64,000 bases of DNA from Tritrichomonas musculus (Eukaryota; Parabasalia; Tritrichomonadida; Tritrichomonadidae), in assembly GCA_039105265.1 (NCBI GenBank), contig JAPFFF010000030.1:62001-126000 (forward strand), in the 5' to 3' direction. Position numbers and translations under genes: made by a program. Every line of letters starts with the position of its first letter. Within the stretch, counting starts at the first letter, position 1. The notes beneath the pieces were generated by a model. The model made no database searches, was not told the origin of the DNA, and worked only from the letters and a program-made list of their open reading frames with translations. Positions 54,201 through 63,900 of this stretch are shown in pieces.

Positions 54201-57200
54201 CATCGTTAGCTGCGACTCGTGGATAAAGTGATGAAACTTGTAGATCGTCTCCTCTTGGTGCGGCCTGACGTGCAGGTGGTGGCCGAACATGTTGAAGATT
54301 ACGCACGGCGTGTAGAAGATGATTGCAGCCTGCGATTTATCCGATGAGTGGTTCGTCATGAAGGCGACTCCGACAATCTCCTTCTTCCCGTCGGCGCGAT
54401 TGAGAATGAACTTCCGTAGAAACTTTTTGCTCGGCGTGTCGAACTGCAGGGAAACATTTTTCTGCTTCGAGCATGAATAACCGTCAATTCTGACCGAGCA
54501 CTTGAAGTTCAACTCACCTGGTGCAATTGTGGCGATGTCGGCGCTCTCGCCCGGCTTCAATACAATTTCGTCATCTGCTAATCTCTTCATCTGGACGTAG
54601 AGTGTCACTGGCATCTCGTTGTAGAACGTCACGCAGGGAATGATGCGAATGTAGCCAACGTTGACAGCTGGATCGATTTCTTCGCGGATTTTGCACCACA
54701 GAGGCCCGTGCGAGGTGACAATCGGATAGTTTTTGTCCTTCGATCCCCATTTCTTGTGCTTGAACAATTGCTGGCTCGAGTCGAGAGGCGCAGAAATCAC
54801 CTTGAAGATGAAGCTGCTCGTCAAGAAAACGTGATACGGAATCGAAAACACGGAGCGGGCCTTCACAATCCCAATCAGCGAGCGATCGTTGCCCGCGCTG
54901 ACGACGTATATCTCCAGATTTATTGACGTCTTGTTGTCAATTGCGAACGGCGACTGGACAGTGATCAGCCTGGCTCCGCGCGACGGAATCGAGTTGACGA
55001 TGCAGCTCTGGTGGATGAATGTCGGGTACACAATCGTTTCGGGCTTGAATCCGTACACGCGGCTGTTAGAATCATCAAGGACGATGTTCAGCACTCTGTC
55101 TTCGGGGAAGTCCGGCAGCGAGACTCTCGAATCGACGTCGAGCGACTTCATTGGCATGCTCTCTGAGAAAAATGAAATTGGCCGGCCCGTTCTGTTCTCT
55201 AGCGTGATGAACGTCATGACGCTTTCGGCGCCCTTAGAGTAGTCGTCGAGCAAGTCGGACTTAAATTGCATGATCTGCTTTATGAAGGTGGAGGTGACGT
55301 TTATGTTGACTTCATCGGGGATTGTGATTGAGAGCTCGCTGTGATCGCTGAAGAAGCTGAGCAGGAAATTGACAGCGAAAGGCTCGACCAAGTAGTCCCA
55401 GCTGCCTGTCGTGAAGTTCATCGCCAAAACGGTTGGAGGCACCGAGACGTCGATTGTGTAGAGGCCGTTCTCGATCTTCGACACCATCTTGCACTCGTCG
55501 AAGTGGACCTTCATGAACGGGAGCAGCTGCGAGTGGTTCCCTGCTGAGTGGCACAGAACGACGTTGTTCGGCTTGAAACGCAAATCAACATCGTAGATGT
55601 CGTACTCATCCTCGGTTGAATTGTCCCTGATGAAGTGCGAGATGTCCCACGTCGGCGCGATCAGCGAAAAGAACTCAGCCAGCAGAATTACGTCGCACAA
55701 TGAGAAAACGAGCTTCAGCTCAGTGAAAACTGCACTTTTTGTGTACCTTTTCTTGCTCGGTTCGTTCTCGTCGTTTGGCACGAGCTCGTACTTGATGTCT
55801 GAATGCGATAGAATTGGGACTGACCGATTTTCGGCTGTCATATTCAAGTTGTTTATCTTCACGATAAACTCCTCCTCGCCCCAGTCCCAGTGAAACTTGA
55901 ACGAGACCAAGTAGTTCGGGAAGTCTCCCTTCGTCGGAATTGTCAGGTGCAGGTCCTTCGATTTGAATACCAGATAGAGTGGCGGGTCGCGCGGTGGATC
56001 GTCGTACTCGCCGAACAGCGGGCAGTCGATTATGTAGTACAGAAAAGGGAGAATAAACGTCGGGTGCAAGTAGACATTCAGGTTTGTAAAGGTGATGATG
56101 ACGGTGCTGCCTTTAATCTGGGTCTTCAGGAGAGGCTTCTTTTCGTCCGGCTTTATCCTCTGGAAAACGGACTTTCCGAAATACGACGAGTCAGACTCGA
56201 GCAAAGGAATGATCGAGACGTCGCCGAATGAAACATTCTGGTCATCGTCGACGATGTGGTAGCTGAAGTCTGACACATCGATGCTGGCGAACTTTTTGAC
56301 TTTGTTAAAAACGAGGTGCGCGTGCTCGGCGGTCATCAAAAACTGGAATTTTGAATTAAACTCGTCTGGGTCTTTTGCATCGTCGTCCGACCACATTGAG
56401 TATATGCACTTCCTGAACGTGTGGCATGCCTGGTGGTTGTAGTCGACGCTTATGTCGTTGAATTTGAATATCATCTTCATCCCAATTATCCAGAACAGCG
56501 ACGCAACGAGCTGCTCGTCGCCCGGATTTGACTTCAGGAAGAGTTTCGTCTCATTTTTCCTTTTCGAGAGCTCCTTCACAGACGAAAACGACTCTCCGTA
56601 CTCAAACCTGACAACCTTCAGCATCATTTCAACGAGCAGCTCGCTTGTCTCAATGAACAAACGGTCGCCATAATAAACGAACAGCTTGTCGACTGCGATC
56701 TTGAATGCCTTTGGCACAGTCGGCGTTTTCACGCTAATTGCGGCTGTCTTTATCGTCAGCGTGTCGTTTATCTTCGGGTTGTAAACAATCTTTGCCTCGA
56801 GGTCGCTGACGTTGAAAGCTATGTCATTGTACGAGATCGAGCTTGGCGCGAGCGGATCGTCCTTGCCGTAGTGGATGACGCTCGAGATGTAGCCGAAGAA
56901 CGTCTTGAACCAAGGGATGTAAAACGTCACTTTTGTATTGCAGAAGCTGCATGACATCGAGAGAGGGTGGAACTCGAATCTGAGCGGCTCGTTCGGGTTT
57001 GTGTCCAAGACTGTAGTGAAGTGGTGCAGCTTCCTCGTTGTGATGACCGGGTGGTCCGCCGTGATGAACATGTCCGTCCCTGCGTCATTCAGCACGAATG
57101 AGAAGTTAAACATGTCAGTCTTCAGCTTGCCGAGGTCGTCCTCAAAGCGCCAGCAAAGCGGGTGCGCGATGATTGACAGCTCCATCGGCGCCGATTTCTC

Positions 57201-59714
57201 GTCTGTGAACTTCTTGTGCCAGATGTTCCGCGGGTCCGGCTCGTCCTTTATGTTCAGCCTCACCTCGTAGTCGTCCATGAAGCGCAGGTAGTTGATGAAG
57301 AAGTTCAGCGCCTTTGAATTTCCGTTTAGAATTGTTTTGCCGAGGTCGAGAGTCATCTGCCGCCTCTCCTTCTTCAGCTTCGCAGAAATCGACAGCGGCT
57401 TCTCCTTGGCAGCGCAGTCGATGAGCGGCGAGCGCTCCTTTGAGAAGTACTCGTAAAACTTGATCTTGTTCATCATGATCAGCAGGTACGTCTGGAAGTT
57501 CTTGAACGTGAAGGCGATGTCGAGCGGCGTGAAGTTGATCTCGTAGATTTTCTTGTCCTCGTACGACATGTTCAGCTGGCACCCGACGCACGCAATGCGG
57601 TAATTCTTCTCTGGCTCGAAAAGTCCCTCTTCAGGCAGCAGAACGCCGAGGACGTCAGAGAAGTACTCGTAGAACTCGCACAGCAGGTTGCACTCGAACG
57701 TGCTGATGCTGATGACGGTCTCGTTGTTGATGTCTACCTCGAACTTCAGGCACGGGAACAGGTCGGTCGACACAATCGAGCTTTGTATGTGAAAAGTGCC
57801 AATCAGCGGCGACGATATTTGCCGTTCATTCAAGTGGATCATCGCGTCTTGGAATTCAATATAAAAATGGTCGTACAAAGAAGAAAAATCATTCGGGTCG
57901 AGCTGGTAGTTCGGCGGCGAGCGAAGGTGCGCCTCTGTCACAGACAGCGTCACGTTGTAGTCTTCAACGTTCTCGTTGTAGAGGACTTTAATCGAGGCGC
58001 CGTTCACCGACAGGTCGAGGTCCAATGGCCGATAGTTCTCAATCGCTTTTTTCAACTCCAAAACGGTTGCTGGCACTTTTCCTTGGTCATTCTTCTCGTC
58101 GCTCCTCCTCTCTTTCGTCTTGATGACGACCTTGTCGGGCGCGAAGAACTGCTTGAACAGCATGATCCACTTGTAGTCGAACACAATGAGAAGCTGCGGC
58201 GAGGAGACGGTTATGCCAAACGGCGAGTCGGGCTCAGATTTCAGTGAGATCATCAGCCTCTGCGCTGAATTAGGATCGGTCTTGAGAATCTCCGGGAAGA
58301 GCGGGTTTGTCTCGTTCAGCACGCGAAGGCTCGCGAAATTCAGAGTCGTGAGCGACGAGAACTTGTTCTTCGTCATTCTGGCATCCGCCTCTTTTGCAAC
58401 GAAGTCGAGGATGACTTTTCTGTTCTCGTCGATCATCTTCAGGTTGAACACGAGCAGGCTCAGGTCAATCTCGAAGGGGTCCAAGTTCCTCGCGGCGTTC
58501 TGCGCCTCAATTGCGGCCTCCAGGTCGGGCAGCTCGAGCTCGTTCTGGCTGTCCCTGTCGCACTTCTTCTTTGCGAGGTGGCGCAGCGACGTGATTGCGT
58601 GCGAGTCCAGCCTGTCCTCAAGGTTGAGCAGCTCAACGGACGTCGTCTTGTTCAGTGCGCGGTTCTGGCTGTAGAGCGCGAGGTACTCGTGGCGGTTCTT
58701 CAGTATCTGCATGACCGTTTTGGGGTCGACGACGCGCTTCCTGCTCCTCATGAGCGTTGCGCGGTACGCGTACAGCCACCAGTGCGTGCTCGAGCGCTCG
58801 CTGCGCGGGTAGTGGTCTGGCCGCCCGCAGAGGTAGTACTTGCGGCGCAGCTGGAAGAGAGACGACTGCCGGGACATCTCTGCAATGCACCTCACCTGCT
58901 GCCTGGTCAGGAAAACGGTTAAATCGTTAGAATTGACCTTGACTTTGACCTTAGACTTAGGGGATCCATCCTCCCTGGCGATGCTGACGGCGCTCTCAAC
59001 GCGCAGCGGGTGCAGGACAAACTCGTGCCCGTCGGAGCTGATTTTGCCGACCATCTCGGCGATGAAAGCGGCGGTCTCCGCCTGGACAGGCGCCGTGTCA
59101 GTGTCCAGGTAGACGGCGAGCCCTTCCACGCGCGCGCACTTCAGCTGCTGCGCGTCGCCGCCGGCCGTGAATGCTGGCCGCCCCTCCGCGTCGACGGACT
59201 GCAGGCCGAAGCTTTTTAGTGTGACGCCGAACGCAAACAGCTTTGGGCCGAGCGGAATCTCGAAGCGGACGTGCACGTTCTCGATGCGCACCTTCAGGTT
59301 GCTGACGACCTTCGCGAGGACGCCCGCGAGAATCCCGCCGCGCGAAACAGGCTCCTCGCTTTCTGGCTCGGATTCTTTGTGGCTGCTCTCTGCATCTGGT
59401 TCCGGGTCCGACGCTTCCGGTATTGCGACAAAGTTTTCTGAAACGCTGGTTACAATTAATAGATTTTTTATTGATATTTCGCAACTTTCGGTTGATAAAT
59501 GTTTCCATGGTAAAATTAAGTCAAGAGATCCTAATAAACCTTTTTTAATAACAAATGGAATCGATTTCGTAATTAATGCGTCTCTTTTAATTGATACATT
59601 TTCTAAATGAGCTGAACCATGCCATAACGCGATATTAAGTTGGGAAGAATCAAGGGCTTCGATGTATTCTGAAAAAACTAAGCTTAAAATCTTTGAAGCA
59701 ATCGTATTTAGCAT
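51300..59714 (-). CDS. VPS13-like bridge lipid-transfer protein, 2804 aa
   Basis: The N-terminus MLNTIASKILSLVFSEYIEAL plus WHGSAHLENVSIKRDAL is the chorein domain that caps the lipid channel. The long middle is the beta-groove body. An SHR-BD/adaptor-binding region lies around residues 1600-2000 (VTFYNEMPVTLYVQMKR, SVRIDGYSCSKQKN). Near residues 2455-2515 is a Thr/Asn/Glu low-complexity insert (DNETTT repeats), then a Lys-rich stretch. The VPS13 C-terminal amphipathic region FVRGVTGIIMDPVNGG with GIGKGLAGVVMKPLTGLLD is near 2630. A PH-like tail ends the protein. VPS13 proteins move bulk phospholipid between membranes at contact sites. Length is near that of yeast Vps13. One uninterrupted exon. 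The body is G/C-rich, but the first 85 and last 40 or so codons are A+T-rich. Confidence 0.93.
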   Translation of the reverse strand: MLNTIASKILSLVFSEYIEALDSSQLNIALWHGSAHLENVSIKRDALITKSIPFVIKKGLLGSLDLILPWKHLSTESCEISIKNLLIVTSVSENFVAIPEASDPEPDAESSHKESEPESEEPVSRGGILAGVLAKVVSNLKVRIENVHVRFEIPLGPKLFAFGVTLKSFGLQSVDAEGRPAFTAGGDAQQLKCARVEGLAVYLDTDTAPVQAETAAFIAEMVGKISSDGHEFVLHPLRVESAVSIAREDGSPKSKVKVKVNSNDLTVFLTRQQVRCIAEMSRQSSLFQLRRKYYLCGRPDHYPRSERSSTHWWLYAYRATLMRSRKRVVDPKTVMQILKNRHEYLALYSQNRALNKTTSVELLNLEDRLDSHAITSLRHLAKKKCDRDSQNELELPDLEAAIEAQNAARNLDPFEIDLSLLVFNLKMIDENRKVILDFVAKEADARMTKNKFSSLTTLNFASLRVLNETNPLFPEILKTDPNSAQRLMISLKSEPDSPFGITVSSPQLLIVFDYKWIMLFKQFFAPDKVVIKTKERRSDEKNDQGKVPATVLELKKAIENYRPLDLDLSVNGASIKVLYNENVEDYNVTLSVTEAHLRSPPNYQLDPNDFSSLYDHFYIEFQDAMIHLNERQISSPLIGTFHIQSSIVSTDLFPCLKFEVDINNETVISISTFECNLLCEFYEYFSDVLGVLLPEEGLFEPEKNYRIACVGCQLNMSYEDKKIYEINFTPLDIAFTFKNFQTYLLIMMNKIKFYEYFSKERSPLIDCAAKEKPLSISAKLKKERRQMTLDLGKTILNGNSKALNFFINYLRFMDDYEVRLNIKDEPDPRNIWHKKFTDEKSAPMELSIIAHPLCWRFEDDLGKLKTDMFNFSFVLNDAGTDMFITADHPVITTRKLHHFTTVLDTNPNEPLRFEFHPLSMSCSFCNTKVTFYIPWFKTFFGYISSVIHYGKDDPLAPSSISYNDIAFNVSDLEAKIVYNPKINDTLTIKTAAISVKTPTVPKAFKIAVDKLFVYYGDRLFIETSELLVEMMLKVVRFEYGESFSSVKELSKRKNETKLFLKSNPGDEQLVASLFWIIGMKMIFKFNDISVDYNHQACHTFRKCIYSMWSDDDAKDPDEFNSKFQFLMTAEHAHLVFNKVKKFASIDVSDFSYHIVDDDQNVSFGDVSIIPLLESDSSYFGKSVFQRIKPDEKKPLLKTQIKGSTVIITFTNLNVYLHPTFILPFLYYIIDCPLFGEYDDPPRDPPLYLVFKSKDLHLTIPTKGDFPNYLVSFKFHWDWGEEEFIVKINNLNMTAENRSVPILSHSDIKYELVPNDENEPSKKRYTKSAVFTELKLVFSLCDVILLAEFFSLIAPTWDISHFIRDNSTEDEYDIYDVDLRFKPNNVVLCHSAGNHSQLLPFMKVHFDECKMVSKIENGLYTIDVSVPPTVLAMNFTTGSWDYLVEPFAVNFLLSFFSDHSELSITIPDEVNINVTSTFIKQIMQFKSDLLDDYSKGAESVMTFITLENRTGRPISFFSESMPMKSLDVDSRVSLPDFPEDRVLNIVLDDSNSRVYGFKPETIVYPTFIHQSCIVNSIPSRGARLITVQSPFAIDNKTSINLEIYVVSAGNDRSLIGIVKARSVFSIPYHVFLTSSFIFKVISAPLDSSQQLFKHKKWGSKDKNYPIVTSHGPLWCKIREEIDPAVNVGYIRIIPCVTFYNEMPVTLYVQMKRLADDEIVLKPGESADIATIAPGELNFKCSVRIDGYSCSKQKNVSLQFDTPSKKFLRKFILNRADGKKEIVGVAFMTNHSSDKSQAAIIFYTPCVIFNMFGHHLHVRPHQEETIYKFHHFIHESQLTMMITSSRFFKNSQLYVNIICPGLSAWSRTYIDCTATGMNDVIFLPKEDKSDVFVPVHYKVTQAEKPYFHTRIVTLVPALSIDNELDDDIYLEPDFTIEETNEKNQSDASELSTGKEKKQVNYYSVLDNNSSAEPSQQFKSYNHAEYRYKKQKKSEFHFTENDQMKEPHSYRELYPKHKKSTVLTTNYHFSFSMSVLGFQEVKGILLSSPVRTCFRLFSEDGGFQIIELEVVEDGIGLCAHFRVARFPTPYIFCNFLDDVELLGYQFNDTCKFVFAPNTTTMFALDVPFGRQSLILEYNGQSIIISLNEETNSLPLAGTPFMIKIMAVNNGNQMIIVSKENYAVKHKLYNVSGVLKGISISFIDSLMRESILVNFSNLNLGFTASRNLHYLSISLDSFEIDDQCLRTAFPVTVIGNSTSKHKFLVLNATIIRGAPFLIAFKNFSFQLQKILVFADLAFISDIFSLTLDTFYPKENESEKSVELKPPIENPEQPSVGKIYSFKRFIVSPILFEIYYRSVTGRDVMYQIDQKLPLTMFKLIGNITGANVCLNGIVLNNFRAPLSFLRRNIVSQYSCSLMSQLWSLAGHSDILLNTVGIAESFSSGVKVYYNDPDMFQVTEFETATRSTSDNETTTKSTSDNETTARNETTTENETTTDNETATRSASASENEKARPVHANSDSEIDIERGQMSESKKKKSGSKHKKKKSKRAKRAFGSILQSGEGFLRGVSTLFSINSFGTRSLTTGGLNQTSSDTVKDGLVSFGSGFVRGVTGIIMDPVNGGKKDGVKGAFIGIGKGLAGVVMKPLTGLLDVSAGMIGGVRQAINNGDNIVWSRHRIPRRFPLNKVAVFDVKRSTILIGVFRKAFSSASERKAMCAYVDDANFKYVLCLCDDSVYFIDRKTDDDVAIKKVIKLDTIAEIKSNGNYLSLLVRKLINKNEVKEYIVNCNDHTTAQQITTMVQSYKIRQSVF

Positions 59715-60310
59715 GTTTTTATTTTGATAGAGAATTTAGGTAATTGGTGAACTTTTTGAAAGAGAACTTTGAATAGTATTCATAAAATTCAGAAAATTAT
59801 TTTTAACGATCAAAATTTTATTTAAATAATTCAAATTCTATAAAAAATAAAATATTATTCTAACAATTGCCTTTATCCAATGATAAATATACATTTGTAC
59901 CTGATTTTATATTTGGTTTTTGAATAGCGCTTTGCCTAATGAAACTTATCCCCTTAAACTCATCTTTGTTTTAATTTCGATGCAAAAGGTAAAAAAAAAT
60001 TGTTGTTGGCAGCAAAGAAACTATGGATTCGTTTCATTTTGCTTTTTTAACGAACGCATCTTAAATATTTTCTTGAAATGTTGTAATTATTTACTCGAAA
60101 TTTATTTTTTTGGGCTAGCAAAGCTTGGAACTATTTTAAATGAATTTAAATGAACGTTTAAATCAAATATTTTAAATGGATAAAAAAAAATGAAGCATAT
60201 ATTTTCTTTTTACATTTTTTATACATTTGAAAAAACATATTCAATATTTTGTGAATAAATACTGTAAAAAATATTTTTTTTTCAAATGTTTATTAAAAAA
60301 AAATTTTGGT
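59715..60310. other. Intergenic DNA between VPS13-like and DUF4197 genes
   Basis: A+T-rich, about 600 bp. A 77-codon open frame at 59920-60153 has no coding texture and is not called. The bases just before the VPS13 ATG (CTATCAAAATAAAAAC, minus strand) contain a TCA start-like motif. Confidence 0.5.
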
Positions 60311-61081
60311 TTATTTTAATAAAGCCCCGAAAACCTTTCTTAAGAGTTCTGTTGTCTGTTCATTTAAATTAGATCGAATTTCTTTTTCTTCATCACCGAT
60401 TTTTGTAAATAAGCCATCCATTGCTTTGGTAGTAACATATGAAGTAATATCAGTATCAACTTCTTTTAGTTTGGCAATCTTTCCAATTGTAGATGAGGCA
60501 AGCTTATTCCATTGGGTCATCAAAGAACTCCACGAAGAAGCAGCTGAATAATCACCAACAATTTTCTTATTCATAGATTCGTCAATCTTTGGCTGGAATA
60601 ATCCTTTAAGTCTTTCATTTGTTTTGTCTTTGAAATACATGGTAGCTGCTCTTTCTTCACCAAGAAGAATGTTTTTAGCATCTTGAATATTTATGCTCTT
60701 AATTGCATCAATAAATATTGGAGTAACTTCTTTGGCTGCATCAGATGCAGCAGCATTCATGTTTTTAATAACGTTATCAATAAGTTCATCACCATGCGGT
60801 AATTTGCTAATATTTTTTGTGATAGTTTCGGCTTCAGGTGGTAAAAGAATACGGATTGCTTTGTCACGATAATATCCATTATCAACAGAAACTTGGGAAA
60901 CTGCTTTCTCAATACCTTTTTGAAGAGCTTCTTTTAGTCCTTTTTTAATATCTTCTTCTGATAATTGAGATATTTTTGCTATTTGGCTGACTTGTGGAGG
61001 TAATTTTGAGCCAACATATCCAGCGAGATCTTGGAGAAATCCACGATCTTTGGTAACAACAACAGGTTCATCGTCAGCCAT
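60311..61081 (-). CDS. DUF4197-family protein, likely of bacterial origin
   Basis: A 256-aa protein that fits the bacterial DUF4197 family along its length: GLKEALQKGIEKAVSQVS, then KAIRILLPPEAE, a long helical part with NMNAAASDAAKEVTPIFIDAI, IQDAKNILLGEERAATMYF, and the C-terminal DITSYVTTKAMDGLFTKIG plus EEKEIR. The family is known mainly from Gram-negative bacteria, where members often carry a signal or lipoprotein peptide. None is seen here, so the product is probably cytosolic. The biochemical role is unknown. The ATG at 61081 (MADDEPVVVT) is preferred; an in-frame ATG at 61108 adds nine A+T-coded residues (SFYFLKFPM) that look like leader. Its composition matches A+T-rich host genes, so any transfer is old. 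Confidence 0.8.
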   Translation of the reverse strand: MADDEPVVVTKDRGFLQDLAGYVGSKLPPQVSQIAKISQLSEEDIKKGLKEALQKGIEKAVSQVSVDNGYYRDKAIRILLPPEAETITKNISKLPHGDELIDNVIKNMNAAASDAAKEVTPIFIDAIKSINIQDAKNILLGEERAATMYFKDKTNERLKGLFQPKIDESMNKKIVGDYSAASSWSSLMTQWNKLASSTIGKIAKLKEVDTDITSYVTTKAMDGLFTKIGDEEKEIRSNLNEQTTELLRKVFGALLK

Positions 61082-61592
61082 TGGAAATTTTAAAAAATAA
61101 AAACTCATATCATTTATTCAAACTTTTTCAATTAACCAAAACCATTTTATTTGAAAAAAACATTTCACATTTATAATATTGATAATATTATTTTTTTTCA
61201 TTTTCAAAAAGTTTTTATTATAAATCTGTAAAATATAGAAATTACAATAATCGGAATTCAAATTCTGAAAAGATGAAATTTATTGTTCGGATTTGAATAA
61301 AGAGAAAGTAGTATTTGAAGATTTTACATCATTCCAAATATTTCATAATCCAGTTTTATATTTTGTTAATATGAGTATTATATCCAAATTATAAATTGAA
61401 AGGTTTGCCAACTTAAGTTGAATCATCTTCTACCTTTTCTTTTAATTCTATATAAAGTATAGGTGGAATATTAATTATAAAAGTAAAATAATTTACCAGA
61501 TGATAGGTTTTTTCATGAGATAAAAGCACATTTAATTTGATAAACGACTTAAGTTGTTAATCATAACGTTTTTTTTATTATTTAGATTTATT
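61082..61592. other. Intergenic DNA, divergent promoters
   Basis: A+T-rich spacer between divergent genes. No feature beyond the start motif at its right end. Confidence 0.5.
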
Positions 61593-61605
61593 TCACTTAT
61601 TATTA
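61593..61605 (+). promoter_or_regulatory. Trichomonad-type initiator (Inr)
   Basis: TCACTTATTATTA ends one base before the ATG at 61607 and matches the Trichomonas Inr consensus TCA-Y-T/A with its downstream TTA. It supports both the start codon and the parabasalid assignment. Confidence 0.55.
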
Positions 61606-61606
61606 A

Positions 61607-61927
61607 ATGGATGAACAAGACAACATTATTTCTTTATTGATCAATAATTTCCAAATTAAATGTCCCAAAAATAACATTGCCAATCTATCACCTTTTGCTG
61701 AGCATTTTTTCAATGAAAATCCAAAATCAACAGAAAAGAAAATTAATATTTCTCAAAATGATATTCATATTAATCTTATTGAATTACTTTTACAAAACCG
61801 CAAAATTCACTATAATTCATCCAACGATCTTTTTTTATTTGAGTTTGAGAAGGAGCTTCAAATTCAATCAATTGAGGATATGGCAGAAAATTGGGAGATT
61901 TATGAACTTCAAAAAATTGAGAAATAA
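61607..61927 (+). CDS. BTB-like N-terminal domain of a trichomonad ankyrin-type protein (106 aa)
   Basis: MDEQDNIISLLINNFQIKCP begins a short BTB-like fold: ANLSPFAEHFFNENP, INISQNDIHINLIELLLQNR, then LFEFEKELQIQSIEDMAENW. In trichomonads this domain commonly precedes a DUF3447/ankyrin region. Here the frame stops at 61927, and a G/C-rich ankyrin pseudogene starts 200 bases later on the same strand. This could be the detached head of that gene or a complete short protein. Confidence 0.55.
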   Translation: MDEQDNIISLLINNFQIKCPKNNIANLSPFAEHFFNENPKSTEKKINISQNDIHINLIELLLQNRKIHYNSSNDLFLFEFEKELQIQSIEDMAENWEIYELQKIEK

Positions 61928-62125
61928 TTTTCAATATAAATGATATCAATATTGATAAATATCAGAAAAAACTAGTCAAAAAGAATAATCTTGTTGGTAA
62001 GGAAACAATATGCAGAATGATAATAAATGCATGCATTGCAAGGCCAGTCAAAAACCCATATCTACCTACAATTTATTCATTTTTTACAAATTGAGAGTGT
62101 ATTTAGCCGGATCCTCCTAAATACC

Positions 62126-63320
62126 ATGAAGTTCCTGCACGGCGCCATCTCAGTGCGCGAGGAAAAAAGTCAGACGATCTGCTTCCTCGCGCGCCACTTG
62201 CACGACAGAGGCTTCGTCGCGATGTCGCAGATTCCAGACACCTGGGCGTGCGCCGCCGTTCTTCGTGGACACGTCCGACAGGCTGTGCGCAGCAGCCGAG
62301 GAGGAGAGGCTTGCGCACAGGAGGCTCGCAGCTGATGGCGCGAATCCGTGCCCAGTTGCGGTGATGCTGCGTGCTGACGATATTGACTCCTTTCAAAAAG
62401 TTGCATGCAATCCGGCATTTGAAATGAGCCAGAAAGTGAAACGTCGGAATTTGAGAAGTGCGACTTCATCAACAACCGTCCCGGCTCGCTCCTCGAGCAC
62501 TCCGCGTTCTTCGGCGCGCTGCGGCGACCTGATGAAGCACGCGGTCGCCGGCGGAGATTGTCCACATCTGCGAGCAGCTCGGCGATGCGAGCTTCAAGGG
62601 CACGCGCGAGCTTGCGATCAAGTTCCACCGCTGGGCATCTTTGGGTGGCTACAGCTTCGCGAACCAGTGCATCCGCTTCTCAAACATCGGCGCTGTCGTA
62701 CCCGCTGCTGGCGAAGTGGCTGGCCAAGCACAAGGAGAAGCTCGGGGGGCCTTGGCGAAGCAGAAGATTGGCTTCCTGCACTACGCAACGCGAAACGAGA
62801 ACATCGCGATTCTGCGGCGGCTCGCGCAGAGAGAACTCAGCAATGTCAACGCAGTACAAGGGGAAGCCGCGAGTGTTCCTGGCGATCGAGACAGAGAACT
62901 ACGGCGTCTGCAAGTTTCTCACTGTGCAAAAGGAAATCGACTTCGATGCGACTTCAGCGGGAAGCAGTTCACCCACGTCGCGTGCGGACACAGGAGCGTC
63001 GAGATACTGAGCGACCTGCTTGACAACTGCAGCGATAGGATTGACATCGGCAGCCTTGATAAAAACGGCGACACGACGCGGCACTTGGCGTGCGAAAACG
63101 GGAACGTTGAAATAATTGTGGCGCGTCTCGGGCACTGCAGGCAGGTGGCAAGCTCAGCGCAAAGAACAAGAAAGGTAAAACGCCGGTCATGGTCGGATGC
63201 CTGTCGACGAGAGTGAAAAGGAGGCTTGACGTTGCTCGCGCAGTCTACAACTTTGCTCGCGAGGAAGAAAGGGCCGGAATCATCAACTGCCAAGGCCCGC
63301 TGAAAAAGTCGCATGGCTAA
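62126..63320 (+). pseudogene. DUF3447/ankyrin-repeat protein, multiply frameshifted
   Basis: Coding texture moves between all three plus-strand frames. Pieces include MKFLHGAISVREEKSQTICF (62126 on), VMLRADDIDSFQKVACNPAF (near 62368), FEKCDFINN then SLLEHSAFFGALR (near 62450-62520), SYPLLAKWLAKHKEKLG, GFLHYATRNENIAILRRLAQ (near 62770), FLAIETENYGVCKFLTVQKE (near 62880), FTHVACGHRSVEILSDLLDN and GDTTRHLACENGNVEIIV. The order of pieces matches the trichomonad DUF3447 plus ankyrin family. At least five frame changes are needed, so it is dead, or this stretch has many sequencing indels. Strongly G/C-rich. No other frame makes a credible protein. Confidence 0.75.
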
Positions 63321-63629
63321 CTAAGTGATATTAAAAATGAAAATGGATTCAACGTGGCGAATTCCTTCTTTCAATCACTGCAGAATCCGCCTCAGAAGAT
63401 TGCGCCTTTTTAATTTTTTCGTCGTTAATAAAAAGCATGTTAAACCAAAAATCTGCCTTTTCTAGGTTATTCTAACATAAAATGTTGAGATTGGATAATG
63501 ATTTGGTAGGTAGAGTTTCTGAAAAAGCTCATCACAAACTCAGTGCATGTCTGGCCTGCAACAGGAATCATCTGCAGAAGGTTAGATAAATAATGCAATT
63601 GATTTTTTGGATTGAACAAGAAAAAAACA
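63321..63629. other. Intergenic DNA
   Basis: Mixed composition falling back to A+T-rich. No gene seen. Confidence 0.4.
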
Positions 63630-63900
63630 GAGGCATGTCAACCAAAATTTTTATCACCAAAAGTTATTAATAAATTATCAAAAATATAATTATATCTTTT
63701 TGTAAATTCATTCAATTATGATAATTATAATATAACTATTAATAATACTTTGTAATATGCAATATTAATATTGAGGAAAAATTCGAAACTCAACAGAAGA
63801 AACGAATCAGATTTGGTAGAATTTTATTAATGGATGCTCTAATAATCTAAATCCTAAATTATGAGTTTCGCTTATTGTTCATTCTTGGTTGACATGCCTC
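63630..63900. mobile_element. 271-bp MITE-like inverted-repeat element
   Basis: GAGGCATGTCAACCAA (63630-63645) recurs inverted as TTGGTTGACATGCCTC (63885-63900), perfect over 16 bp. The interior is A+T-rich and non-coding. No convincing target duplication was found, so the family is open. Confidence 0.55.

Noticed and set aside
51676-59610. Many long open frames antisense to the VPS13-like gene
   Set aside because: They are shadows of G/C-rich coding DNA: the minus frame carries all domain evidence over 2804 codons.
59920-60153. 77-codon open frame
   Set aside because: Composition and residues (many Phe, Leu, Asn, Lys) are those of random A+T-rich DNA; there is no start motif.
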